A stretch of 64,000 nt of DNA, taken from CAJXQU01 sp965223825. GTDB taxonomy: Bacteria; Pseudomonadota; Gammaproteobacteria; CAJXQU01. The notes below the pieces were generated by a model. It was not told where the DNA came from and did no database searches. It saw only the letters and a list, made by a program, of their open reading frames with translations. The translations under genes were made by a program, and so were the position numbers. Shown piece by piece: positions 1 through 7,922 of the stretch. The DNA is taken from positions 1,860,001 through 1,924,000 of the forward strand of contig OZ245018.1 in assembly GCA_965223825.1 (NCBI GenBank). Direction: 5' to 3'. Every line of letters begins with the position of its first letter. Positions within the stretch are counted from its first letter, which is position 1.

Positions 1-1
1 G

Positions 2-2005
2 GCCAGTGGTCGGGATTTCGCACAACGACTGTTCTTCGAACAACCCCGATCGGATATCGACAACGGTTTGTGGTGGTTCAACAGGATGCCCCACCGGGTC
101 GTTACCCTGGATCGCTTGCGTATGCCCCCCGCAACGGGTCATCTAACCGGGGAGACCCGCAAAGGCGGCGATGCGATCAATGCGCTGTTCGACCAGATGC
201 CGGAGGACACCATCCTCTGCCTGACCCTGGTGGCCACACCGCAAGACAGCCTGGAATCCCGCCTCAATCATCTGGGCCGCAAGGCCGTGGGCGATACCCT
301 GTCTTCGGAGCATACCCGGCAGGATGTGCAGCAGGCGCGGACCATTATTGGCCGGGCCCACAAACTCTACCAGGGGGCGATGGCTTTCTATCTCCGCGGA
401 CGGGACCAAGCCGAACTCGAGGCCCGTGGAGTGCAGCTCAACAACGTCATGCTCAATGCGGGACTGCAGCCGGTGCGGGAGGAGGACGAGGTCGCCCCCC
501 TCAACAGTTATCTGCGCTGGCTGCCCGCGGTGTTCAACCCCGCCCAGGACAAACGCCAGTGGTATACCCAACTGATGTTTGCCCAGCACGCCGCCAATCT
601 GGTGCCGCTCTGGGGCCGCGGCCAGGGTACCGGCCACCCCGGCATCACTTTCTTCAATCGCGGCGGCGAAACCGTCACCTTCGACCCACTGAACCGGCTG
701 GATCGACAGATGAACGCCCACCTGTTTCTTTTCGGCCCCACCGGTTCGGGTAAAAGTGCGACGCTGAACAATATCCTGAACCAGGTGACCGCCATTTACC
801 GGCCACGGCTGTTTATCGTCGAGGCCGGCAATTCCTTCGGACTGTTTGGCGACTTCGCCCAACGCCTGGGACTTTCCGTCCACCGGGTCAAACTCGCGCC
901 CGGCGCCGGCGTGAGTCTGGCGCCCTTTGTAGATGCCAAGCGCCTGGTCGACACGCCCAGCCAGGTCTGGACCCTGGACGCGGATGCCATTGACGACAAC
1001 CGGAACACCGATAACGACCAGGGTGATGAACAGCGGGATGTACTGGGCGAATTGGAAATCACCGCCCGGCTGATGATTACCGGGGGCGAGGACAAGGAGG
1101 AGGCGCGAATGACCCGCGCCGACCGCAGCCTGATCCGCCAGTGCATTCTGGATGCCGCCCACCGTTGCGCCACTGATGGGCGACCCGTGCTGACGGAGGA
1201 TGTACGCGATGCCCTGCGGGAACGCAGCCGGGGCACCGCATTACCCGAAATCCGGCAGGCTCGCTTACTGGAAATGGCCGACGCGCTGGAACTGTTTTGC
1301 CAGGGCATCGATGGCCAGATGTTCAACCGCCCCGGCACCCCCTGGCCCGAGGCGGACATCACCATTGTGGATCTGGCCACCTTCGCCCGCGAAGGCTACA
1401 ACGCCCAGCTCTCCATCGCCTATATCTCACTAATCAATACCGTCAACAACATCGCCGAGCGGGATCAGTTTCTGGGGCGTCCCATCATCAACGTGACCGA
1501 CGAAGGCCATATCATTACCAAGAACCCGCTCCTCGCACCCTATGTGGTAAAGATCACCAAGATGTGGCGGAAGCTGGGCGCCTGGTTCTGGCTGGCGACC
1601 CAAAATCTGGACGACCTGCCGAAAGAAGCCGAAACCATGCTCAACATGATCGAGTGGTGGATCTGCCTGTCGATGCCCCCGGACGAGGTCGAGAAAATCG
1701 CCCGCTTCCGCGAACTCACCCCCTCCCAGAAAGCGCTGATGCTGTCCGCCCGCAAGGAAGCTGGCAAGTTTTCGGAAGGCGTGATCCTGTCCAAATCCAT
1801 GGAGCTCCTGTTTCGGGCGGTGCCACCCAGCCTGTACCTGGCCATGGCGATGACCGAACCGGAGGAGAAGGCCGAACGCTACCAACTGATGCAGGCACAC
1901 GGCATCAGTGAACTGGACGCCGCCCTGCGGGTGGCGAAAAAAATTGACGAGGCTCGGGGCATCGCCCCATTGCCCCTGGATGACCTGACACCGAATGCCG
2001 GCTGA
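2..2005 (+). CDS. VirB4/TraC-type conjugative transfer ATPase (PFL_4706 family), 5' truncated by window edge
   Basis: This is the ATPase that energises the type IV secretion (mating-pair) apparatus of PFGI-1-like ICEs, acting at the cytoplasmic face of the inner membrane. The reading frame is open back to base 2 with no stop, so the true start lies upstream; the TTG at 68 is only the first possible internal start. Walker A GPTGSGKS is encoded at 734-757. A Walker-B-like acidic motif (NVTDEGHII) lies near 1490-1520, followed by the conserved 'LATQNLDDLPKEA' stretch of VirB4 proteins near 1590-1630. About 668 residues are visible, which is the C-terminal two thirds or more of a protein of roughly 900-1000 residues. 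radC follows about 200 bp downstream. The call rests on the motifs plus the return of PFL_4709-4711-type genes at 54 kb. Confidence 0.9.
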   Translation, partial: ASGRDFAQRLFFEQPRSDIDNGLWWFNRMPHRVVTLDRLRMPPATGHLTGETRKGGDAINALFDQMPEDTILCLTLVATPQDSLESRLNHLGRKAVGDTLSSEHTRQDVQQARTIIGRAHKLYQGAMAFYLRGRDQAELEARGVQLNNVMLNAGLQPVREEDEVAPLNSYLRWLPAVFNPAQDKRQWYTQLMFAQHAANLVPLWGRGQGTGHPGITFFNRGGETVTFDPLNRLDRQMNAHLFLFGPTGSGKSATLNNILNQVTAIYRPRLFIVEAGNSFGLFGDFAQRLGLSVHRVKLAPGAGVSLAPFVDAKRLVDTPSQVWTLDADAIDDNRNTDNDQGDEQRDVLGELEITARLMITGGEDKEEARMTRADRSLIRQCILDAAHRCATDGRPVLTEDVRDALRERSRGTALPEIRQARLLEMADALELFCQGIDGQMFNRPGTPWPEADITIVDLATFAREGYNAQLSIAYISLINTVNNIAERDQFLGRPIINVTDEGHIITKNPLLAPYVVKITKMWRKLGAWFWLATQNLDDLPKEAETMLNMIEWWICLSMPPDEVEKIARFRELTPSQKALMLSARKEAGKFSEGVILSKSMELLFRAVPPSLYLAMAMTEPEEKAERYQLMQAHGISELDAALRVAKKIDEARGIAPLPLDDLTPNAG

Positions 2006-2202
2006 CTCTGGTCAGCGACATGCCAAACAGCCGCGATCTGCAAGGCTGTGATGCGGACACACCGCATTGATCAACCCCGCTCGCACCGCATCCGATCCAG
2101 CGAGCGACTACTGCTCAAGCGGTAGTGGATGCCATTGATCCCATGTCCCGGAGGGCCCAGCCCTTTGGGAGGGAACCCTCCATCACTTTTCCGGAGGTTC
2201 CC

Positions 2203-2709
2203 ATGACCACATCCTTAGCAATCACTGATCCCATTGACGCAACACCCCATTGTTTATCCGACACCCGTCGGCGGGAAGAGCGCATCATTGAGCAAGCCAT
2301 TGCCCTACTGGAACAACGCCTGTTCCAACGGGAGACCGCACTGCAGAATCCCAACGCGGTGCGGGAGTACCTGCGCCTTAAACTGGCCGGCAAGCCCCAC
2401 GAGGTCTTTGCCGCCATCTTCCTCGACACGCAACATCGGGTGATCGCCTTTGAATGCCTGTTCACCGGCACCCTCGACGGGGCTTCCGTGTATCCTCGCG
2501 AGGTACTCAAGCGCACACTTCTGTTGAACGCCGGTGCGTTGATCCTGGCCCACAATCATCCGTCGGGAGTCTGCGAGCCCAGCAGTGCCGACAGAGCCAT
2601 CACCACACGACTGAAGGAAGCCCTGGCTTACATTGATGTGCGGGTGCTGGATCATTTTATCATTGGTGACGGTGTGCCCTTCTCGTTTGCCGAGTCGGGT
2701 TTGCTTTGA
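2203..2709 (+). CDS. radC: RadC-family JAMM/MPN+ domain protein
   Basis: A 168-residue RadC-like protein. The zinc-dependent JAMM signature is complete: E and H residues in the central sheet, then HNHPSG at residues 117-122 and the downstream Asp130. The start is ATG 2203, chosen because GGAGG at about 2192-2196 sits at ideal spacing. An in-frame ATG at 2125 has no such site. The N-terminal helix-hairpin-helix of housekeeping RadC (about 220 residues) is missing, as is usual for ICE and prophage copies. The molecular role of these short forms is not established; they recur in ICE backbones next to conjugation genes. It marks the left edge of the metal cargo. Confidence 0.9.
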   Translation: MTTSLAITDPIDATPHCLSDTRRREERIIEQAIALLEQRLFQRETALQNPNAVREYLRLKLAGKPHEVFAAIFLDTQHRVIAFECLFTGTLDGASVYPREVLKRTLLLNAGALILAHNHPSGVCEPSSADRAITTRLKEALAYIDVRVLDHFIIGDGVPFSFAESGLL

Positions 2710-3120
2710 CATCGACTATTCAATACTCGTTGATTAATCCAACGTCTACCATTCTCGGAACCGGGGCAACCTGTTATTCAAGTTGCCCAGGTATAGAATG
2801 TCCGGTTGCGTATGGACTACGAAATCACCAGACGCCAAGGTTGCCCATCAATTACAGTAACAGCCTTATCGATTATTTGAGAATACGCGGTTTTTCTCAT
2901 TACTTCCTGAATGATTCATCTACCTGAGCCGAAAACCACCGGATCAGAAAAACGACCCGCATTAAGGAACGCTTAACTTCGCTCGCAACTTCCAATCAGC
3001 GAAAAGATACCCAATCTCCAAAGCTCATTACATCCTGATACTACGCAGACCATCTCAAGCGCTTTCATTGCGCACCAATGATACTATCGTGCCCTCGAAA
3101 AACAGCAGGAACAGCTTTAA
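2710..3120. other. intergenic stretch without recognisable gene
   Basis: About 410 bp between radC and the first cargo gene. The only open frame (2706-2927, +) has no ribosome binding site and no recognisable similarity. No tRNA, insertion-sequence end or clear terminator was seen. It is the junction between conjugation backbone and cargo, so it may hold an old insertion boundary, but no direct repeat could be identified by eye. Confidence 0.5.
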
Positions 3121-4077
3121 ATGCGCGAACAACTGGAGCAATATCAGGTCTGGCTTTATCTGGTAGCCATCCTGGCCGGCATGGCCATCGGCTGGGGCTC
3201 ACCAGAACAGACCCGAGATTTGGAGCTATTTCTCTGGCCGGCCCTGGGTGTTCTTCTGTTTACGACTTTCACCCAGGTACCACTGATACATCTCAGGTCG
3301 GCATTTCGTGATCGCCGCTTTCTGGCCGCTTTGCTGACGGGCAATTTTATTCTGATACCGGGGGTCGTTGGTCTTCTGTTGTGGCTGTTACCGGATGATC
3401 CCGCCGTTCGTCTCGGCGTGCTGCTGGTACTGCTGGTGCCCTGTACGGACTGGTTTATCAGTTTTACCCATCTTGGCGGCGGGGACGGGGGCCGGGCCAT
3501 CACGGCCGCACCTATTCTTTTGCTGGTCCAGCTCATTTTGCTGCCCGTTTATATCTGGCTCTTCATGGGCAAAATCGCCATTGAACTGGCCGTTGGCAGC
3601 CACTTGCTGCCGGCATTCTTTGGATTGATTGTCACACCGCTGATCCTGGCCTGGATTACCGAACGGTTGACGGAAAAGTACCCGCGAGCGCAAACACTGT
3701 TGGACCGGCTTAGGTGGCTGCCCGTGCCATTGCTGGCGCTGGTGGTGTTTCTGATTGCCGGCTCCCAGGTCAGCCTGGTGATCGGCAATGGCGCCCTGCT
3801 GTGGTCGGCCCTCGTGGTCTTTGTACTTTATCTGGTTGCCGCCGCTATCATCGGCAAGGGGCTCAGTGAGCTATTCGGGTTCACGTCCACTATCGGTCGC
3901 ACCCTCACCTTCAGCTTTGGTACTCGCAACTCCTTCGTCATGCTGCCGCTGGCGCTGTCACTGCCGGAGCCCTGGCGGGCCGCCATCGTTGTCATCGTCT
4001 TCCAATCCCTGGTCGAGTTGTTCGGCATGGTGGCGTATCTTCGCTGGCTACCGCGCCTGATCAGAAATTCCGACTGA
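3121..4077 (+). CDS. arsenic-resistance-type (ACR3/bile acid:Na+ symporter superfamily) membrane transporter
   Basis: A 318-residue, very hydrophobic protein with about ten predicted membrane segments. It has the BART/ACR3 superfamily hallmark of a Pro-Cys motif in a mid-protein membrane helix (VPCTDWF, Cys108). In ACR3 arsenite exporters the equivalent Cys is essential, but the usual context is PCTAMVF. This divergent PCTDWF form is commonly annotated simply as 'arsenic resistance protein', and its substrate is uncertain. No arsR, arsC or arsM lies beside it. The gene is convergent with merA, with only 15 bp between them. An oxyanion or arsenite exporter is the best guess. Confidence 0.7.
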   Translation: MREQLEQYQVWLYLVAILAGMAIGWGSPEQTRDLELFLWPALGVLLFTTFTQVPLIHLRSAFRDRRFLAALLTGNFILIPGVVGLLLWLLPDDPAVRLGVLLVLLVPCTDWFISFTHLGGGDGGRAITAAPILLLVQLILLPVYIWLFMGKIAIELAVGSHLLPAFFGLIVTPLILAWITERLTEKYPRAQTLLDRLRWLPVPLLALVVFLIAGSQVSLVIGNGALLWSALVVFVLYLVAAAIIGKGLSELFGFTSTIGRTLTFSFGTRNSFVMLPLALSLPEPWRAAIVVIVFQSLVELFGMVAYLRWLPRLIRNSD

Positions 4078-4101
4078 GCCGGGAACGCAGCCTTACCCGG
4101 C
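4078..4101. terminator. possible bidirectional hairpin between convergent acr3-like gene and merA
   Basis: GCCGGG (4078-4083) pairs with CCCGGC (4096-4101) around a 12-nt loop exactly where the two convergent genes meet. There is no T-run, so intrinsic termination is only suggested. Confidence 0.3.
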
Positions 4102-5499
4102 ACAACAGGACAATTGAGTCACATCTCGGGTAAAGGTCTGGGCGCAGAGTTTGAGCCCTTCCACCATGGTCAGGTAAGGAAACAGCTCTTCAGCCAATTC
4201 CTGCACGGTCATATTGACCCGCATCGCCATGACCGCCGTCTGGATCAGCTCTCCAGCTTCGGCGGCAACCGCCTGCACTCCCAACAGCCGCCCCGAGTCG
4301 CGTTCGGCCACCATCTTGATAAAGCCGGCGGTGTCGAAATTCACCAAGGCGCGCGGCACGCTGCTCAAACTGAGCACGCGAGTATCGACCCGTAAGCCAT
4401 GCGTGGTCGCCCGCTCTTCAGTCAGACCAACAGTCGCCACCTGCGGATCGGTAAAAATCACCGCAGGCATGGCACTGAGATCGAGCATGGCCTCGCCACC
4501 GGTCATATTGACCCCGGCCCGGCTACCTCCGGCGGCGGCCACATAGACAAACTGCGGTTGGTCGGTGCAATCGCCTGCCGCATAGATCCCCGGCACGTTG
4601 GTTTGCATGCGCTCATCCACCTGAATCGCGCCACGCACTGTCTTTACGCCGATTTGTTCCAGGTTCAGCTGTTCGGTATTGGGTGTGCGCCCAGTGGCGA
4701 TCAACAGCTGATCTGCGCGCAATTCCCCGGCATTGGTGTCCAGTATGAACTCGCCATCGGCGTATTTGACGCGGCTGGCCTGGGTCTGCTGCAATACCCG
4801 AATGCCTTCACTCTCAAACGCCTTCCGGATGACATCGCCAACAGCCGGATCGTCACGGGATAGCAACCGGCTCCGAGCCAGAATAGTTACGTCGCTGCCC
4901 AGCCGTGCAAAAGCGTGGGCGAGCTCCAATGCCACCGCTGATCCCCCGATCACCAACAGGCGGTTCGGGATGACGGGAAGCGACAAGGCGGAGGTGGAAG
5001 TCAGATACGGCGTATCGGCCAACCCCGGAATGGGTGGGATCGTCGGCCGCGCACCCGTGCCGATAAATGCCCGATCAAACTTGATTCGCCGTACTCCGCC
5101 CTCCGGTGTGGTAACGGCGAGCGCATTGGTCGCCACGAAATGCGCTGCTCCCTGAATCAGGGTAATGGCCGGGTTGTCACGCAGGATACGGGCGTACTTG
5201 GCCTCGCGCAGCGCTTCCACCAATCCCTGCTGTTGTTCCAGCAATCTGGCACGACCCACAGTCGGCGCCCGAGCGTCAATTCCCTCGTCAAAGGAGCTTT
5301 CGCGTCGCAAGTGCGCAATCTGAGCCGCTCGGATCATGGTCTTGGATGGCACGCAACCGGTATTCACACAAGTGCCACCTAGCGTGTCCCGCTCGATCAC
5401 CGTTACCCGGGCGCCGTGCTCCGCCGCCTTCAGCGCGGCGGCCATGGCGGCACCACCGGTACCGATAACAGCGACATGCAACGACCTCGACTCATTCAT
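4093..5499 (-). CDS. merA: mercuric reductase MerA, short form lacking the N-terminal HMA domain
   Basis: Cytoplasmic FAD/NADPH flavoenzyme that reduces Hg(II) to volatile Hg(0). The 468-residue protein begins directly with the FAD-binding Rossmann motif (AVIGTGGAAMAAA). It carries the redox-active GGTCVNTGCVPSK disulfide (Cys44/Cys49) and ends with the vicinal Cys465-Cys466 pair (SCCAG) that captures Hg(II) in the partner subunit. The roughly 70-95-residue NmerA domain of Tn501-type MerA is absent, so Hg(II) would have to come from MerT or small thiols. It is the last gene of the merTPA operon, 36 bp after merP. No strong ribosome binding site precedes ATG 5499. Confidence 0.95.
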   Translation of the reverse strand: MNESRSLHVAVIGTGGAAMAAALKAAEHGARVTVIERDTLGGTCVNTGCVPSKTMIRAAQIAHLRRESSFDEGIDARAPTVGRARLLEQQQGLVEALREAKYARILRDNPAITLIQGAAHFVATNALAVTTPEGGVRRIKFDRAFIGTGARPTIPPIPGLADTPYLTSTSALSLPVIPNRLLVIGGSAVALELAHAFARLGSDVTILARSRLLSRDDPAVGDVIRKAFESEGIRVLQQTQASRVKYADGEFILDTNAGELRADQLLIATGRTPNTEQLNLEQIGVKTVRGAIQVDERMQTNVPGIYAAGDCTDQPQFVYVAAAGGSRAGVNMTGGEAMLDLSAMPAVIFTDPQVATVGLTEERATTHGLRVDTRVLSLSSVPRALVNFDTAGFIKMVAERDSGRLLGVQAVAAEAGELIQTAVMAMRVNMTVQELAEELFPYLTMVEGLKLCAQTFTRDVTQLSCCAG

Positions 5500-5535
5500 G
5501 AGGGCACGCTATCCGACAGCTATCCCACAATCCTA

Positions 5536-5832
5536 TTACTCCTGTTCCATTGAGCCCTGCTTGAGGGAGGACGGATAACCTGCGTTGGCCGTGGCCTCCG
5601 TCAACCTAGTGACAGTGGTTTGCGTGTCCTCAAAGGTGACCCTGGCTTCGCGCTGCAGGAAGCTGACATCGACCTCTCTGACACCCTCGACCCGCTTGAG
5701 CGCAGTCTTTACGGTGATCGGACAGGCGGCGCAGGTCATACCGGGCACATCCAGCGTGACGGTCTGCTCCGCGCCCCAGAGGGGTAGACTGAACAGGGCA
5801 AACAGTGAACTTACAAGCAAGAACTTTTTCAT
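5536..5832 (-). CDS. merP: periplasmic mercury-binding protein MerP
   Basis: A 98-residue MerP. It has a 21-residue signal peptide (MKKFLLVSSLFALFSLPLWG-A) followed by one HMA ferredoxin-fold domain with the GMTCAAC metal site (Cys34/Cys37). It scavenges Hg(II) in the periplasm and passes it to MerT. The start was set at ATG 5832 (MKKF) because the upstream extension to 5865 would disrupt the signal peptide and run into merT. It lies 10 bp downstream of merT. Confidence 0.93.
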   Translation of the reverse strand: MKKFLLVSSLFALFSLPLWGAEQTVTLDVPGMTCAACPITVKTALKRVEGVREVDVSFLQREARVTFEDTQTTVTRLTEATANAGYPSSLKQGSMEQE

Positions 5833-5842
5833 TACTGGTCTC

Positions 5843-6193
5843 TCAATAAAACAGGGGTAGAACATAGGGAAAGACCGCGGCGATGGCGATCATCAACGAT
5901 ACGAACCAGAAGGCGGCTTTGTAAGCGCCATGCACCCTGGGTGCAGCGCATACATCGCCGGGCTCACAAGCCCTGGCCGGCCGGTATAGCTGTCGCCAGG
6001 CCAACACCATGGCCACCAGGGCAGCGCCCAGGAACCAGGGACGATAGGGTTCCAGAGTAGTCAAATTGCCGATCCAGGCACCGGAAAATCCTAGCGTCAC
6101 CAACACCAGCGGCCCCAAGCAACAGGCAGAGGCCAGCAAGGCTGCAACACCCCCGGCAAGCAACGAACCGCGTCCTGATTTGGATGCAGGCAT
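5843..6193 (-). CDS. merT: mercuric ion transport protein MerT
   Basis: A 116-residue inner-membrane protein with three predicted helices. It has the signature Cys24-Cys25 pair in helix 1 (ASACCLGPL) and a second cysteine pair (Cys76, Cys82) in the cytoplasmic loop, the relay by which MerT moves Hg(II) inward to MerA. Start ATG 6193 is preceded by AGGAGA. It is the first gene of the operon, transcribed from the MerR-controlled promoter at 6231-6261. Confidence 0.94.
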   Translation of the reverse strand: MPASKSGRGSLLAGGVAALLASACCLGPLVLVTLGFSGAWIGNLTTLEPYRPWFLGAALVAMVLAWRQLYRPARACEPGDVCAAPRVHGAYKAAFWFVSLMIAIAAVFPYVLPLFY

Positions 6194-6230
6194 GGACAAA
6201 TCTCCTGTTGTTCCATTCACCACTGTGGCA

Positions 6231-6261
6231 AGCTTACCTCCGTAGTCGACTACGGAGTCAA
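6231..6261 (-). promoter_or_regulatory. MerR operator/promoter of merTPA
   Basis: Reading on the minus strand: -35 TTGACT (6256-6261), a 19-bp spacer (6237-6255) and -10 TAAGCT (6231-6236). The spacer region carries a perfect 20-bp palindrome, CTCCGTAGTC/GACTACGGAG (6238-6257). The over-long 19-bp spacer with a centred palindrome is the diagnostic MerR architecture, in which Hg-MerR untwists the DNA. The divergent merR GTG start lies only 6 bp away, so MerR autoregulates. Confidence 0.93.
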
Positions 6262-6266
6262 GCAAC

Positions 6267-6695
6267 GTGTCCGGTTCTCAAAACACATCCATGACCATTG
6301 GGAGCCTGGCCAAGGCCGCAGCGATCAACGTCGAAACTATTCGCTACTACCAGCGGCTGGGGCTGATGACAGTGCCTGAGAAACCCTTAGGCGGGATTCG
6401 CCGCTACGACGAGGACGCGCTGGCACGACTTCGATTCATCCGCAGGGCGCGATGGCTGGGATTCAGCCTAGAAGAGATCGGAGAACTGCTGAAACTCGAA
6501 GACGGCACCCATTGCGACGAGGCCAAAGCACTGGGCGAGCGCAAGCTGGGCAATGTGCGAGACAAGATCCAAAGTCTTCAGCAAATTGAAGGTGTGCTCG
6601 ACCAACTCGTCGAGGAATGCTGCACCCAGAAGGACAATGTCAGCTGCCCGCTGATCGCTTCGCTCCACGAGGGGTTTGAGACAGTTACTCAATGA
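6267..6695 (+). CDS. merR: mercury-responsive regulator MerR
   Basis: MerR-family dimeric activator/repressor, 142 residues from GTG 6267; an alternative ATG at 6291 would remove eight residues. The N-terminal winged helix-turn-helix (TIGSLAKAAAINVETIRYYQ) is followed by a dimerisation helix. The three Hg(II)-ligand cysteines are conserved: Cys83 (GTHC), Cys118/119 (EECC) and Cys127 (NVSCPL). Position and residues match Tn501 MerR. It is divergent from merTPA with the shared operator between. Confidence 0.94.
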   Translation: MSGSQNTSMTIGSLAKAAAINVETIRYYQRLGLMTVPEKPLGGIRRYDEDALARLRFIRRARWLGFSLEEIGELLKLEDGTHCDEAKALGERKLGNVRDKIQSLQQIEGVLDQLVEECCTQKDNVSCPLIASLHEGFETVTQ

Positions 6696-6848
6696 TGGAG
6701 ATGCCGGCCAATCGATTACCAAAACTACTGGAATGGGATGTGCCAAGTCCAAAGACAGTAAAAAATGCGCTAGCCACCCAGTAAACGGCGCAAGTATATT
6801 TGGCCTGGGCGATTCATCTCATCAGACTCTATGCCCGTAGCAGTTCAC

Positions 6849-7922
6849 TCAAATTCCGGGAGGAACGCTGATCCTATGGCGGTCCATCCAGAACCTGACA
6901 ACCACAAGGCTCCCCAGCATTGTGACCACCAGCCCGACCAGGGTCATTAATAATTGATACACGATGCCGCCGACCTTGGCGGCGTGAACCGGGTAGACGA
7001 GATTATTCACACGGACTCCTAAAGGCATTGTAAGCGCGTCCTTCGACTCAATGAGATCGCCGGTCTGCGGATCAAACCAGAGCAATGTTCTTCCATTAGG
7101 CAACCATTCCTCAGGCTGCTTCATTCTCAGCCCTACCAGATCACCGGTAGTCTGCGGTATCGAAATCAATCGCAGGCTCGCACTGGGAAATGCTTGTTGT
7201 GCCCGTGAGATAATGTTTGCCCAGTCAATATCTTCGAAATCGTCCCCAGCAACAACTGGAGGCGCCACCGCAGCCTGCATCTCGTCAACAGAAGAAAACG
7301 GCGATAGCAGCCAAAGCGCCACCGGGCGCCAGGCCATCATCAGGCCCGTGAGCATTGCCACTATCAATAACGGCGAAAACAGCGCGTCAAGGTTCCGGTG
7401 GTGTCTGGCCAGATCCCGCCGGGAAAACGACGTTGGCCATAGCCTCCACGAAAATTGCCGCCGGGTACGCCACCAAAGGAAAAGCCCACTGAAAGTAAAA
7501 AAAAGCCCCAGTAACGCCAGCAACCCACCGACGGTTGCGCCGTTGGGGCCCAGCAGGAGATCGTGGTGTAAATCAAACAGCCACAATTCCAGTCGCTCCA
7601 GTCGGGATGCCCAGTGGGTTATGACATTGCCCAGGTTATCACTGTAAAAGCCGGTCTGCCATCCAGTTGAAACCAGATTGACAGCAAGCTCAGGACTGGA
7701 AAACACAACATACCTGGCTTCGCCGTTGCTCTCCTGCAGTGCCCGTTCAACGATACGGGTGAGGCTCTCCACTCCCCTCGCAGGAATCCCGGCTTCATCT
7801 GTCAGGGTCCAGCGCAACCACTGGTTTTTCCATACCAGTAGTGCGCCGGAAAGCCCGAAGAGGGAGAGAGCCAGCCCGAATACTGCTCCAACCCATCGAT
7901 GCAGGGTCAGCAACGCTTTCAC
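6849..7922 (-). CDS. PepSY-associated inner-membrane protein (PiuB-like)
   Basis: A 357-residue PepSY-TM protein. It opens with an RWVGAVFGLALSLFGLSGALL helix, has a WWRTRR-type positive loop, a His-rich LWLFDLHHDLLLG segment, and a C-terminal hairpin near 310-345. These proteins accompany TonB-dependent siderophore or metal receptors and are thought to help reduce or transfer the imported metal at the inner membrane. The start is GTG 7922, abutting the receptor's stop codon with zero spacing, so the two genes are surely co-transcribed. Its presence beside mer suggests metal uptake rather than export; the metal is unknown. Confidence 0.8.
   Translation of the reverse strand: MKALLTLHRWVGAVFGLALSLFGLSGALLVWKNQWLRWTLTDEAGIPARGVESLTRIVERALQESNGEARYVVFSSPELAVNLVSTGWQTGFYSDNLGNVITHWASRLERLELWLFDLHHDLLLGPNGATVGGLLALLGLFFTFSGLFLWWRTRRQFSWRLWPTSFSRRDLARHHRNLDALFSPLLIVAMLTGLMMAWRPVALWLLSPFSSVDEMQAAVAPPVVAGDDFEDIDWANIISRAQQAFPSASLRLISIPQTTGDLVGLRMKQPEEWLPNGRTLLWFDPQTGDLIESKDALTMPLGVRVNNLVYPVHAAKVGGIVYQLLMTLVGLVVTMLGSLVVVRFWMDRHRISVPPGI

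Noticed and set aside
143..1162. Long minus-strand ORF of 339 codons
   Set aside because: Antisense to the conjugation ATPase, whose motifs are intact; it is a high-GC shadow frame without ribosome site or recognisable domain.
2706..2927. 73-codon ORF after radC
   Set aside because: No ribosome site and no domain; overlaps the radC stop.
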